Shown one piece after another: positions 25,676-38,669 of a stretch of 64,000 nt of DNA (position 1 is its first letter; the number at the start of each line of letters is the position of its first letter). The translations under genes and the position numbers were made by a program. This DNA is from Lasiosphaeris hirsuta (Eukaryota; Ascomycota; Sordariomycetes; Sordariales; Lasiosphaeriaceae), in the NCBI GenBank assembly GCA_030549175.1, contig JAUKUA010000002.1, positions 4,836,001-4,900,000 of the forward strand. The letters are read 5' to 3'. The notes beneath the pieces are model-generated. The model saw only the letters and a program-made list of their open reading frames with translations. It was not told the origin of the DNA and did no database searches.

Positions 25676-28600
25676 TGCTACGGTCAAAAGGACCGCTTGT
25701 GTAAGCGTTACTTTGGTGGTCCTTCACATGAACACTGACATGACATATTGTATGGTGGTATAAATAATTTGTAAAGGATGGCCCGTTGGTAATCAGTCTA
25801 GAGGGCGCGTTACCATTATATGGTAACATACCCCCTATGCTCAATTAAGTATAGGGACTACGTATAACGGACTAACCTATCTAGGCTATCTACATTTTTC
25901 CACGTAACATGTGCCCGGGGTAAAGAATAAAGAAAAGGGCGTCCTCGCCATCGTCCTCCGCTCTCTTGAACTATAAGAAAAGTACTAATTTCCCCCAGCC
26001 CTTTCGTATACCGTTGCCATACTTAGATCATCCCATTTCCTATACTCATGTCTCTCTAGTCCACAGTATCGAAGAGTGTCTTCCGCTTAGTCGTCTTAGG
26101 AGGCGACTTCTTAACGGTAGGCTTCTTGTGACCGATACCTTTGGTAGGAGTCTCTTGAGTAAGAGAAAAAACTGCCGACTTACTACGTGTACTAACCTTA
26201 GGAGCGTCAATGCCAAATAGGTCAGTAAAGGTACCACGTTTGTTTTACTTCTTAGGTAGAGTATCTATAGTTATGATTTTACTTTAGGTATCCTTAGTAA
26301 GGTACTTACGTGAGGTACTGAGGGTTATAACAAGTACAGAGGTACTTGAACGAGTAGTCGAGGTAGCCGTGGGTTATATAGCTGATAGTTACTTAATAGC
26401 CTTGTTAAGCTTTGTTAGGTCCTTTTAAAGATCTTAGACCTAGTTATTAAGTACTTTAGTCTTTGGGCTAACCTTGTTTATATGGCCCGTTAGAGCGTTA
26501 ACTTATTTCTTGGTAATGTACTTATCGAGGTTATTTATCGTTATTTTCTTTATAGCTTAGAAAGCTTTGTGGACCTTATCGTAACTCGGGAGCTCTTTAA
26601 TCTTATTCTTAAAGATATTGATCTTACCCTTAAGGTACTTCTAAAGATTATATATATTAATAAGTATACTAGTTGTAGAAGACGTATAAACTACTTTAGC
26701 CTCCTTAAGCTCTATAGTCTTATTAGTAAGCTAGTACTTAAGGTGTTAGAACTACGTATGTTAGTATTAGTTCGTATCGGTAATAAGGACATTTACTTAG
26801 TCGGCCTAGGTATGAACTTACATAAGGTCGAGGCGATTAAGGTAGATAAGGACTAAAGATAGCTTCTCGTTTAAAGTAGCTATAAGGTAATAGTAAATAA
26901 TCATAAGGATAAATATCTTTGAAGATAAATAGTTATTATTAATACTTTACTTATCGTATGTTACCTTAGCCTTGTTTAATAACTTCTTTAACTAGTATAC
27001 ATATAAGTTATTAGCTAAACCTTAGTTCTTAATAGCCGACTTTAATCTTCTAGTAAAAATATCCTTAATCTTTTTATTTACTATAAAGAGAAGCTTCGGA
27101 TCGTCGATCGTAAAGGTAGCACGTTTATAAACTTTCTGTCTATTTACTAACTTATTATAATACTTAAACTTGAAGTAAGCTCTATAGTCTAGTAAGACCT
27201 TAGGCCCCTTATTACCGATAGTAAGTTACTTAGCTCTTTACTTAACCTATTTCTAAAGTACCTTTACGCCCTAGTAATAATATTTCTTAAGGATACGATA
27301 TTTGACGGGTAAACTAGTAAAAAAGCTAGGTAAGCCACTCGAGGGATCTAAGGTTATCTTTTCATCTTCGTTATTAAGCTTATCTTTTATAGCAAAGTTA
27401 AAGTCATCGTCCTCTATACGTTCACTCTTATTATCATCATAGTTAAAATCATAGTTAAATAAATTATCAAGCTTAGGCTTGTTATAGTCGTCCTTACTAT
27501 GTTCGGTAGTAGTAGTAACACTTTCTTAGGCTTATCTAGTATATTTTAAGGTTTCTTCGGCTAGAATTTAGAGATATATAAGATTTAGACTCTTAGCTAT
27601 TAAGCTATCCTCGGGTACGTCTAGATTATTTAGCTCAGCTCAAGCTACCTCGAATTGATATTCCATTTTACAAATGTACTCTTATAAATAGCTAAATTTA
27701 ACTATCTTAGAACGTAAATAAACGTGATAGTAAGGTATAAAGAAAGTGTAAAGGTATAACTTAATAACGGCGACGAGGGTAGTAATAGTTATAAGAAAGA
27801 AAAACGTGAAAATTTTATAAGAGAGGTTTTTTAGTTAGTAACCTAACTTAGTAAGCTAAGACCTTATGATAAGGAAAATTAACAAAGGAAAAACGACGCC
27901 ATAATAAAGCTTCTATCTGATTATCTAGTCTTTTTTAGCTCGTAGTAAAAAGGCGCTCGTATAACTAAGTAAGGTTAATAAAGGAAAGTAAAAGAAAGAA
28001 AAGATCTAATGTTATAGCTAAAATACTTTCTTACCTTGTTAAGAAAACTATTTGTCCTCGAAAACATCCTTTATCTAACGGTTTAACGTTATAGAAGCTT
28101 AACTACTATTTCTATGATAAAGATAATGTCGACCTTAACGTACTCGACAGCTTTAATACCCTTCTTTTTATGTTTCTTATCTTAGTCGATAAGGTTCCTT
28201 ACTTCATAACTTATAACAACATCTCTTATGTTTAGTAATAGGTTTACTCTTAGCTCCTATGTATCGTCCTTAGCTTCATAGTTCTTCTAACGGACGAGGT
28301 ACTTAACGCTTAGGTTCTTCTTCTTTTAACTTACTTTATTACTAACGATATAGTCAAGCTTCTATTCTTCTTATTTATTAACCTTAACGGCTAATAATAC
28401 CTATTACTTTCGGCTAAAAGGATCCTTACCTTATTAAGGGTAGTATAGTTATGTAACTAAGACAATTAAGTATACTCCCTATAATACCAGGAAGTTAAGC
28501 TTATAAGCTAAATTACCTATCTTTACCTTGTTAATAATCTTAAATAGGCCTACCCTTTAAGATAACTATTTCCTTTTTAACTTATCGGATAGATAGTAAC

Positions 28601-31600
28601 CCTTATGGAAGTATAGGTAAATAATATCTCTGATCTTAAAGGTCTCAGGTATATACTTATCGTCATAACGAAGTTTTACTATTATACCAGCGATGTTAAG
28701 AAGTTAAATTACTTTCTTTTAGTAATATCTCCTAAGAACCTCCGCTACCTCGGTACTTACTTTTATACCTTCTTTCACGGTTAAAATATCTACTAGGGAC
28801 CTTAGCTAGAATCCAAGGACTAGTTTATTAAGTAATCTACTAATTATAACAGTTAACATGTTATTAATATTAAACTAAAACGATAGTAACATATCAACCT
28901 ACGGAATCTCTCTATCTATTATAGAGGTATAGAAACGAATAGTAATCTCGACTATTTAGTTCGTCCTCTCTAACTAGCTATTAGTTTATAGGTAGTAAGC
29001 GGTAAAAAAGAGTAGTTTAACATCGTAGATATTAAAAATCTCTTTTTACAATACCGAAGTAAACTTTATATCTTTGTCGTTAATAATTATCGTCGGTAGT
29101 TCCTAGTCATATATAAATAATAATCTCATCAATACTTTTATCTAATCCTTAACTATATAGGTATAGTATCCCGCTAGTAAAAGTGTTTTTTTAAAAAACT
29201 TATACGTAACTATACAAAGTATATTAAGTATATTATAACCTTCGAGATACCATATCGTTCTAGCTAATAGGACTGTAAGTAGGTCGATAATGAAATTTAT
29301 CACGATGGTATAGAATGGCTATGGGGTTATGTAAATAGGTATCATTTCTCCGTTTGTAGGCCGCCTATCGGTTTAGTTCTGACAGTAGACCTTACAAAAC
29401 TAAATAAAACGTTTCACTTTCTATACCTTGTTAGTAAAGTATATATTTTAAAGACTGTCTATTATCTTATAGAAACCGAAATAATACGATTTATCATGAA
29501 CTATCTCAAGTATTATTTTAATATATACTCTTAGGATACAGAGGCGACAATTTCTATTATGATCAACGTAATATAATAACTTGTCTCTGATCTCAAATAG
29601 TCCCATTAAAAGTCGTAGGTACCTCTTAGGTACTTTAACACGTTCTGCCTGTTATAATACGATAGGTTTTTCTATCCTAGCGTTAATACCGGCTATCAAC
29701 TTGCTATATTTCGTATCGTTCTTATAACCCTCGTATAGGACAGTTCTAAACGAGTCATTAATAACAAACTCGGCACTTACCTAAGTAATTACAACAGATA
29801 TCTCGTCTCCTACGTTTTATACCATAGCCTAGATATTATTAAGCTCGTCAAATTTATCTACCTCAAGCTTCTTAGAGTCCTATTTAAACGTTAGAAGTTA
29901 TAAGAGTATATTAGAAACAACGTTAAGAACACTTAGAATATAAAAAATATCGATCTCAAACTAAGAAAGTTAGTTTACCATATTTATAAGCTTAAGGTTA
30001 GTTTTGTTTAAGTCTATTGTTACTAAAGACATATACTTAATAATACCTTTGGTAAGAGTATGATCCGTTAGGATATTTAAGTGATATTAGTTTAAATAAA
30101 TTATCTTTCTAAGCTTCCTAACTACCTACATAACTACTATAACCTCTATCTCTATAGATTTATATTTCTACTTAGTTACGATAGTTACTTTTGATAAGAA
30201 CATAATCGGTAGAACCCTCTTCGTTACGAGATCACGCCCTAAGATTACTTTCTTATCTTAGTCATCCTTAAGTTAAAAAACGAAGAGGCTAAAAGCTCCT
30301 TTACAAATATCGACTTTGAAAAATAATAGCTTCGTTTTAATGTAATAGTAAGTTATAAATTATATATATAAGTATTTCTATAATAGACGGAAAGATTCCT
30401 ATTTATCTTTTAAAGGTTAAAAACGTATTTTCGATATATAAGCCTTTCTCACGTTCTTTATATTTCCGTTTATAATCTTTCCTTTCTCACGGCCTAATAC
30501 TAATAATACCGTCTTTTTCTTTTATAACAGTCCGGCTTTGACGTCATACTAAGTAATCTTATATCGTAGCTATCTGACTATCCCTAGATAGATCTTAAAC
30601 ATATCTAACGTATTTAGAAACTTTATCTTTTAAAAAGCCGTAATTCGATCATCTATTTTCACGACTCTTTCTCCGTTGATAATATATCCTAGGAGTTAGA
30701 TCGTTAGATAGGCTACAAATGACTTACTAACATTAATATATATCCTCACGTCTTCTAAGAGCTTAAGTATCTTACTTATATACTCATAGTACTCGTTTTT
30801 TATAGTACTAAAGACGACGATGTCATCGATATATACCTATATAAAATCTTAACTATTACGAAATAGGTAGTTTATAAAACGTTAAGTAAAAGTAAGTAAG
30901 TTCTTAAATCTTATGAGTACTATATTTGATCACTCAAGCCTTCTTTCCGTAACGATAACTATACGATTATAATATTTATTATAGACTAGTAACTAATAGA
31001 AGAAACCGGAAGTATTTATTACAGAGAAAACCTTTTTTCCTTATATTATAAAGATCATGTCGTCTTAGTCTATAAGTAGATAGATGTCTAGTACCGTAAC
31101 CTTGTTTAAGGTATATAAGTCGATAATAAGACAGCTCTTCTTTACTCCGTTAACCGTTCTTTATACTACGAAGATAAGATATACGATAGAGGTTAGTTCG
31201 TTAAGAAAAGTTAGCTTTCTGGCCACATATATAGTATTAAGTCTCTACGCGGCGAAAACGTAATCTTTCACTCCTTAAGGATATAACTTTATTAACTTAA
31301 TTTAATTTTACTATCCCTTAATAAGGTTAATTCTTATTTTACTCTTATTAGATATAGGTACGATACCTCTATTATAGAATATATCATACTTATCTAAGAG
31401 GTCCTTAATCCTTTCTACGAAAGCTCCGTTTACCTTATAGATACTCATTTTAGCCTTATTCTTAATAGTAGAAAAATCGGCTAGCTTCTTAACTTTGTAT
31501 GATAACATATAATATCCCATCCTTAGAAAGAGTAGCTATAAGATGTCGACGATCTCTATCTCGTTACTTACTTAACCGCTTAGAATATAAACGAAAATAT

Positions 31601-34600
31601 CCTTCATTTTACTCTTAAGTTAGTAGATTTTATTAAAGATAACTAAATAATATTCTTTCATATTAATATTGTTAAACTCTACGTAATATCTCATAGAGGA
31701 GGCTTACGTAATCCTTACTCTTATGTTTACGTTATAACTCGTTAAATTAAACATAAATACCTACTCTATTCCGGGCTATTCTTAAACTCTCCTAATCTTC
31801 TAACCTCTCTTAATAATTATCGGCTTAGATATTTAGTTATAAAAGTATACTATATAAGATATTAGGTAGTCGATGTTATTATCTTAGATATCTTCTTACG
31901 TTAACATAAGATAAAAAGTCTATGGCCTATTATAAATATACGTCTCCTTAGGTAATAGCTTTAGTAAATCGTATATCTTAGTCCTAATGAAACCTTTCTT
32001 TCTAGACATAAAAATAACGCTTTAGAAAGTAATAATCTTACATATAATCTTCCGGCGAGGTTTAACGACTAGGTCCGTCCTTGTCCTTATGTTTCTAACA
32101 GATTAGAAAGTAACACTATTTCTTAAGAAGTCGATAATTACGTCATTATCATCCATGAAGGTAATACCGATTAACATATACGGCCCCAGCTCATCGATAA
32201 CATCGGCCTTTATATAAAAGTAAGCGTTAACATTAGTTTATTATACTATACTAAAAATATAAAAATCAAACTCGGCTTACTCATCGATACGAGTTCTTAA
32301 GTTAACTCCCTTAACGAAACGAGATTCTTATGATACCTAGCATAAATAGCATATCTATTTCTAAATCTACTTTTTATCGACGAGGTTAGTTAAGCTACCA
32401 GTGTCAAAGTAGACATGTATAGGTTTATCATTCAAGTCTACTTTAATACTAATTCGAAGATAAGACTTCTTTAGGTATTAAGAGCCTATGAGATAAAGTA
32501 GTAGGTTTACTTTAATAACCTATCCTTTCTTAAAGATAACATAAGCTTCTTCATTACTCGAGTTATCATTACTCTAGTCCTTTATTAAGTAACTTTCCTA
32601 AGTTATAATAAATCCTTTATCTTCTTTTTTCGTATCCTTTATAAATACTTGTTTAAAACGAACCTTCTTCACGTCGTTCTTACTAATCCTCACGTTCCCA
32701 TTATCCTCCAATTTCTTAAAGCTCTCTAACTCTTCTCTTAAACAGGTAGGCTACCTCAGAGTTACGGGCTCTATAGGGGACCTTTACTTCCTAAAGATCA
32801 TAGGCTTTATAGAAGGTATAAGAGACATAGGCTCTTTTAAGAACCTAGGTTCTTAGCGTACGATTAAACCTTTCTTTAGCTTCTATAGTTATTTAATACA
32901 CTCCGTCTGAATATATTACCACAGCTCATTTCTATAATTAAATATTTCTATACAGCTTAAATATTTATACTTTTTCTTATTAGATATCTTATACCAGATA
33001 AGGTTACCTAGTATTACGGAGGAACGAAGGAAAGCTAAATGGAAAGGAAACGTCGTAACATTAAGAAAAGTAGTAGTATCTTCTTTCGATTTTCTTTTAC
33101 TAATAAAGTAATATCTCTCGGCCTTAAATTACTTATATTACTACTAGACATTAATACTTTCTCCGTAGATAAACTTATCGTTAATGTAGGTAAAAGTGCC
33201 GTTGTTATAAGATTAATATTAGCTGTAATACCATTACCTCTAAAACACTCAGTCTAGCTAGAAACCTCTAGGTACTCGGTTGTTAAATCTTTAGTATAGG
33301 TACGTATCACGGCTATGTTCGTTTACATTATTAAAGTACGAATGTTCTTACTGTCCGTTTCTCTAGTTACCGGAAGATAACCCTTTGTTATTAAAGTACT
33401 CTCGATTACTATTATTATCTTACTAAGTAACTTATCTTCCTTAATCGTTAGCTTAATCTCGTCTTCTATCTCTACTAACCTAGTTAATATTATTATTACC
33501 ATAGGTCATGGTATCGTTATTATATAATACCGTCTTAATTACTCTTATGACCGTTTCTTTAGTAACTAACGTATCATGAGATACTAATATCTTTTCTTCG
33601 ATCTTATCGAGGTAATCACGAAGTATATCTTTAACGGTTAGTTAAACATAGAGCTGGCGTAATTTCTTATATAGGTTATTATATAACCTAGTAAGTAATT
33701 AAAAATCCTCCTTATCTTTCTATACTCTTATGTACTTAAAACAATCTATCACGTACATACGAACTGACTTACCGGCAATGTTATCTTCGGCCTTAAACTT
33801 ACTCGTAAGTTAACTAAACTATCGTTCTATGTCTACTAGCTTCAGTCTAAACTATTAAAGGATGATTATAACCTAGTTAAAGATACTTAGTCTTATGTAC
33901 TTCTTATCCTTAGTTAATAATTAAAGCTCGTACTATTAAAAGGCTAATCTTTTAAATAATAAAAACAGTTCTTTATAAAGAGTACTATATCTATCTAGAT
34001 CTAAGGCCGCTTCCTTAACACACGTAGTCTAAAGATAAATATTATAGTAACAGAGCTACTTACTATCGTAGAATAGTTAGGCCTTATTATCTTTCTCCGG
34101 TAACACGTCTAACTAGAAGAGACCGATATAATAGATCTACTAGTTAGAGCCTTTCGTTACTAACGGAGTACTTACTTAAGCTACGAAGCTAGTCGCCGGC
34201 GTATTAGTCTTTATAAAAGTAATCGTAAGATATATCTATATAACCTATATCATCTACGTAAGTTATTCCTTAATTATTAATTACCTCGGAGGTAAAAATG
34301 GAGGTAGACTAGGGGGTTACTCGTTAACACGATTCTTAAGTAGATCCGGGTCCTATCCCGGTATATAGTCTTCCGTCATTTTACTTAACGTTATAAGTAA
34401 GAATCCTTCGTCTTACGATATGGTATCGGACTTCCTTGATATAATATCCCGTCTAGCTACTAGTGTCACGTTACTTAGTAGTAAGATAGTTAGCGTGTCC
34501 CTAAGTATTAAGTCTATAGGCGGTGGCGTTGTCAAGGTCTATTAGATACCCCTTAGTTCTAACGTTTCTACCGTTCTCGAGTACTCTAGTATTAGGCAAA

Positions 34601-35343
34601 GGCCTTCCTATACTTCTTGAAGGTAGTTATCGACTAGAGGTTTGAAGCGCTCTTTCGAAATATAGTTGTTAACGTTCTAGACGTTTAGATAGCTGTTCTA
34701 AATGAAGCTTCTTAAGTAGATAAATGTTCCGTTAGTAAGAAAAATTAGGCTTACTAACGCTACGAGTACTTACTTACACTCCGGCTTTACGCTAGTCTAC
34801 TACTTAACTTTCGGATTCTTAAAGATGTAGTTAAATACCTATTAGGCTTCATAGAGCTTAACAATGTGTATCCGCTTGTCTTATTATTTTAATAGTAAGT
34901 CGCCGACTCAGTTAAGAGCCTTCGTACCGTTAACGCGTATATTGTCGTTGTTGTCTTAACAGTAGGCTGCCGACTCAGTTAAGAGCCTTCGTACTATTGA
35001 CGTTGACGTTATCGTTGTCTTTATTACAACATGGTACAAGCTGGTGTTAGTCCCGGAGGCGTCAAATTGACTGGTGAGGTCTATCCGATTCGATGGTAGG
35101 GGTACCACTTGCTACGGTCAAAAGGACCGCTTATGTAAGCGTTACTTTGGTAGTCCTTCACATGAACACTGACATGACATATTATATGGTAGTATAAATA
35201 ATTTGTAAAGGATGGCCCGTTGGCAATTAGTCTAGAGGGCGCGCTGCCATTATATGGTAGCGCACCCCCTATACTCAATTGAGCGCAGGGACTGCGCACA
35301 ACGGACTAACCTATCTAGGCTATCTACATTTTTCCACGTAACA
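25676..35343 (-). mobile_element. Second full-length Chromo-2 copy
   Basis: 9,668 bp, the same length as the copy at 9274-18941, with LTRs 25676-25909 and 35110-35343. Colinear remnants, right to left: gag about 35.0-32.9 kb, protease about 32.2 kb, reverse transcriptase about 31.45-30.7 kb, integrase about 29.7-28.95 kb, chromodomain about 28.3 kb and ORF3 27666-25708. No target-site duplication is seen: the left flank is GGGGG and the right flank TCTTT. This suggests recombination with another LTR after insertion. RIP is heavier than in the first copy. Confidence 0.9.
25708..27666 (-). pseudogene. Chromo-2 ORF3, second copy
   Basis: The ATG at 27666 reads MEYQFEVA then a stop. The frame runs 653 codons to the TAA at 25708, within the LTR, the same length as 11264-9306. 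Over the last stretch before the LTR this copy keeps CAA where the other has TAA, so the natural frame continues into the LTR. The less mutated LTR at 35989-36222 keeps that frame open, reading TWKNVDSLDRLVRC and so on to PPK and a stop. Confidence 0.6.
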
Positions 35344-35988
35344 TCTTTATCTGTTCTCGAGATTTCTTAAGGGTTTCGTAAAGGTTCTCATAGACTGTCG
35401 TCATCTAGTAGGCTATAATCTTACTGTATGGGTTACGTATAGACTCATCTGGTAGGTTATTTATAGTCGGATAGTAACCGAAGTTAGTATAGAAAGGAAA
35501 GTTATTAATAGAAGTCAATTTAATGTTATTCCACGTGAATTTAGCTATAGGTAATAAGATATCTTAATTGTTTATCTCGTAATTTATAAAGACTCTAAGG
35601 TAGGCTTTAATATATTAGTTAAGACATTTTATCTAGCTATCTGTTTCGGGATAGAACGTGGTTAATATTCTTAGTTTAACTTCGACATACTTAAGAAAGT
35701 CATATCAAAGTTTTATATTAAATCGTGAGTTCCGATCAGAGATAATACTAGTAGGCATACCATGATATTCCTAATATTTACGGGTAAAGATTAGGATTAG
35801 GTCTTTTGTCTTCTTAACATCGTCTTTTAAGGCGATAAAATGTACTATTTTAATAAAGGTATCGACGATAACTTAGATAGAGTTACATCCGTTAGAAAGA
35901 AGAAGGTTTGTTATAAAGTCTATTGATATAAGCTTTTAAGGAGAGTATTTTAACTTAATTAGATAGAGTAGTTTAAAAGGAAGGTGAC
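35344..35988 (-). pseudogene. Chromo-1 integrase fragment, reverse orientation
   Basis: Corresponds to about 61,908-62,555 of the reverse Chromo-1, the integrase region. It lies between two Chromo-2 LTRs of opposite orientation and is reversed relative to the Chromo-1 piece that follows at 36223. This looks like a segment inverted or patched by LTR-LTR recombination. Confidence 0.7.
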
Positions 35989-36222
35989 TGTTACGTGGAA
36001 AAATGTAGATAGCCTAGATAGGTTAGTCCGTTGTGCGCAGTCCCTGCGCTCAATTGAGCACAGGGGGTGCGCTGCCATTATATGGCAGCGCGCCCTCCAG
36101 ACTGATTGCCAACGGGCCATCCTTTACAAATTATTTACACCACCATACAATATGTCATGTCAGTGTTCATGTGAAGGACCACCAAAGTAACGCTTACACA
36201 AGCGGTCCTTTTGACCGTAGTA
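35989..36222 (+). repeat. Solo Chromo-2 LTR, forward, little mutated
   Basis: 234 bp, TGTTACGTGG to CCGTAGTA. It has the least RIP of all Chromo-2 LTRs here and keeps an ORF3 tail frame open to the stop at about 36190. The flanks (GTGAC and ATAGC) do not match, so it is not a simple solo-LTR insertion. Confidence 0.88.
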
Positions 36223-36597
36223 ATAGCCGTAAAACTCGAACTTCCGGAATATTAAAAGACCTATCTTACCTTCTATATATCTCTTATTAAACCTTTTTAA
36301 ACCGGCTTTTAGCCGATCTCTAACCTTATTCAAGTCTTAGAGTAAATAGGAGATATTTATCTTAAGGAATTTATAATAGAAGAAATCATAAACTTCTATA
36401 TTAAGAAAAAGATAGTAAAATATCACGTCAAATAAGAGAAATATCCTAATAAGAAAGACTAAACCTAAGAACTATACGAGTATTTCTTTGATATCTAGGA
36501 ACTTCAGGACTTTTATATTAAAAACCTATATAAGCCTAAGGATCTTAGGGTTACTAACTTGGAGATTTGAGACGAATCAACCTAGGAGAAAAGATAA
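36223..36597 (+). pseudogene. Chromo-1 chromodomain end fragment
   Basis: End of pol on the plus strand. It reads EEIINFYIKKK then VK*EKYPNKKD*T*EL, a chromodomain whose three Trp codons are stops, as at 44.5-44.7 kb. It leads into the LTR at 36598. Confidence 0.7.
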
Positions 36598-37351
36598 TAT
36601 TATACTAGTAAGCTTACCTAGGGTAACAGGGTTACTAACCCCCTTGACTAAGTTATATCACTAGTATAAACTATATATATACCCATTGACTTATAAATTA
36701 ACGTAAAGAAGGGAACTATTATACAGAAGATAAGCTATAACATAGTTCATACCTCGGGACATACTCCTATATGTAGCTAATAGCTTATTTAACTAATACA
36801 CAGGTTAGTAAATTCTCTTAAGTACCTATAGGTTATAATAAAATATCTAAAACTACTTATAAGCTAAAGTAGCCGTATAACGGATCTTACCTGTACTAAG
36901 TAATATCATTGGACTTTAAATTTGTTATAGACAAATTACTTAACCTTAGTATTGTAATTAGAGCCTATATAGTTAGCTAAGATCTTATAGTTAATCTTTT
37001 GAATCATAGACCATTCTATTATCGTTAGTATTTCTTTGGAAGACTTAGAAAGTAACGTTCTCCAGAGTCTAGCTTTAGTAGTGACAGGTAGTTGTGACTC
37101 CTACATATAAGTCATAAAAGGAACTATTACTATAACAGCTAATATAAGATCGATCTAATAACGCTGTAGCTAACGTAAGTACTAAGGACGTGAAAGAATA
37201 TCTGTAGTAATAGATACTATGTTACTTAAGTTATATAGATAAGTACTAATACCGGCCGTGGACTAACGTATAATAGGCCGGCTTTACTTAGCTTATAGCT
37301 ACGAATTTATAGGGTGTGAGAGACGGGTGGCTGGAAGGGAGATTCGGGACC
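36598..37351 (+). repeat. Chromo-1 LTR, first part (split)
   Basis: First 754 bp of a forward LTR, interrupted after GGACC by the complete Chromo-1 at 37352-46078. It continues at 46084-46636. The two parts sum to 1,307 bp, a normal LTR length. Confidence 0.9.
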
Positions 37352-38669
37352 TGTTACACTGGTAGGCTCACCTAGGTCAACAGGGCTACTAACCTCCTTA
37401 ACCGAGTACCAGCGGCACGAACTACACACACACAAATCATATACCCATTGACCCACGAGTATCTATCATAAATCACGTGGATAAGGGAACTATCATAGAG
37501 GATGGCTATAACGTAGCTTAACCTCGGGACACGATCCCACGCGTGGCTTATGGCCTATTCAGCCGACACGTAGGTCAGCGGATTCTTCTAAGTGCCTACG
37601 GGTTACGATGGAATGTCTAGAACTACTCATAAGCCAGAGTAGCCGTACAACGGACCTCGCCCGTGCTAGGTAATGTTATTAGACTTTAGATTTGTCATGG
37701 ACAAGCCATTTAACCTTAGCATCGTAGTTAGGGCTTATATAGTTAGCCTAGATCCTATAGCTGGTCTTTCGAATTATAGACCTCCTTGTTATCGCTGGCA
37801 TTCCTTTAGAAGATCTAGAACCTAACGTTCTCCGGAATCTAGCTTTAGTAACGACAGGTGGCCACGACTCCCGCGTGTAAGTTACGAAGGGAACCGTTGT
37901 TATGACAGCCGACCGGGGGATCAACCTAACAGTGCTGTAGCTAACATAAGTACTAAGGACGTGAAGGAATACCTGTAGTAATGAATACTATGCCGTTAGA
38001 GTTGTATAGATAAGTACTAATACTGACTATAGACCGACGTATGATAGGCCGGCTTTACTTAGCTTATAGCCGTTGATTTATAAGGCGTGAGAGACGGGCG
38101 GCTAGAAAGGAGATTCGGAACTGACGGGCGGCTAGGAAGATCCTTTAGGTATTTTGGTATCTTATACATAGCCTTCCATAAGTAGGATAGGTACGTTATG
38201 ATAGATTCTCGAGAGGAAGAAGCTTCCTAGTTTTCTTTGGACAAACTTAAAAAGATTATTAGTTAAACTTTAGTAAAGCTGAGGGGTAATATAACCTTAT
38301 AAACCCTTTTGTTTCTTTTAACTTATAACTATGAAGTATTATGTCTTATCTTCTGTTAGATCATTTTATCTTTCTGAACCTCCTTCTTCTTAACTCTTTA
38401 TCACTTTGTATTATAACAGTTAACTCCTTTACTATTCTGTTTTAAACCTTTAAATTGGACCTTGTGCTTATTAGCCTTATAAAGATTAAGTTCTTAAGTT
38501 TATCGTATGAAAGCTTTAAACTAGACTAATAGTAACTATCGGGATCGTTTATTAAATAGTTAAGTTAAGAGTTAGGAAAAGGTTAAAGCTTTATAGTTTA
38601 ATTTCTTTATTTGATATCTTATTTTATGGTTATTATATCCTAAACCTCCGAGGGCTAGCTTATATTATA
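37352..38669 (+). repeat. Chromo-1 5' LTR
   Basis: 1,318 bp from TGTTACACTGG to TTATATTATA. The first 750 bases are close to unmutated, and the last 550 are heavily RIP-altered. Confidence 0.9.

Noticed and set aside
25966..26220. 84-codon plus-strand and 93-codon minus-strand frames near Chromo-2 LTRs
   Set aside because: Both are antisense to ORF3. They recur because the repeat recurs.
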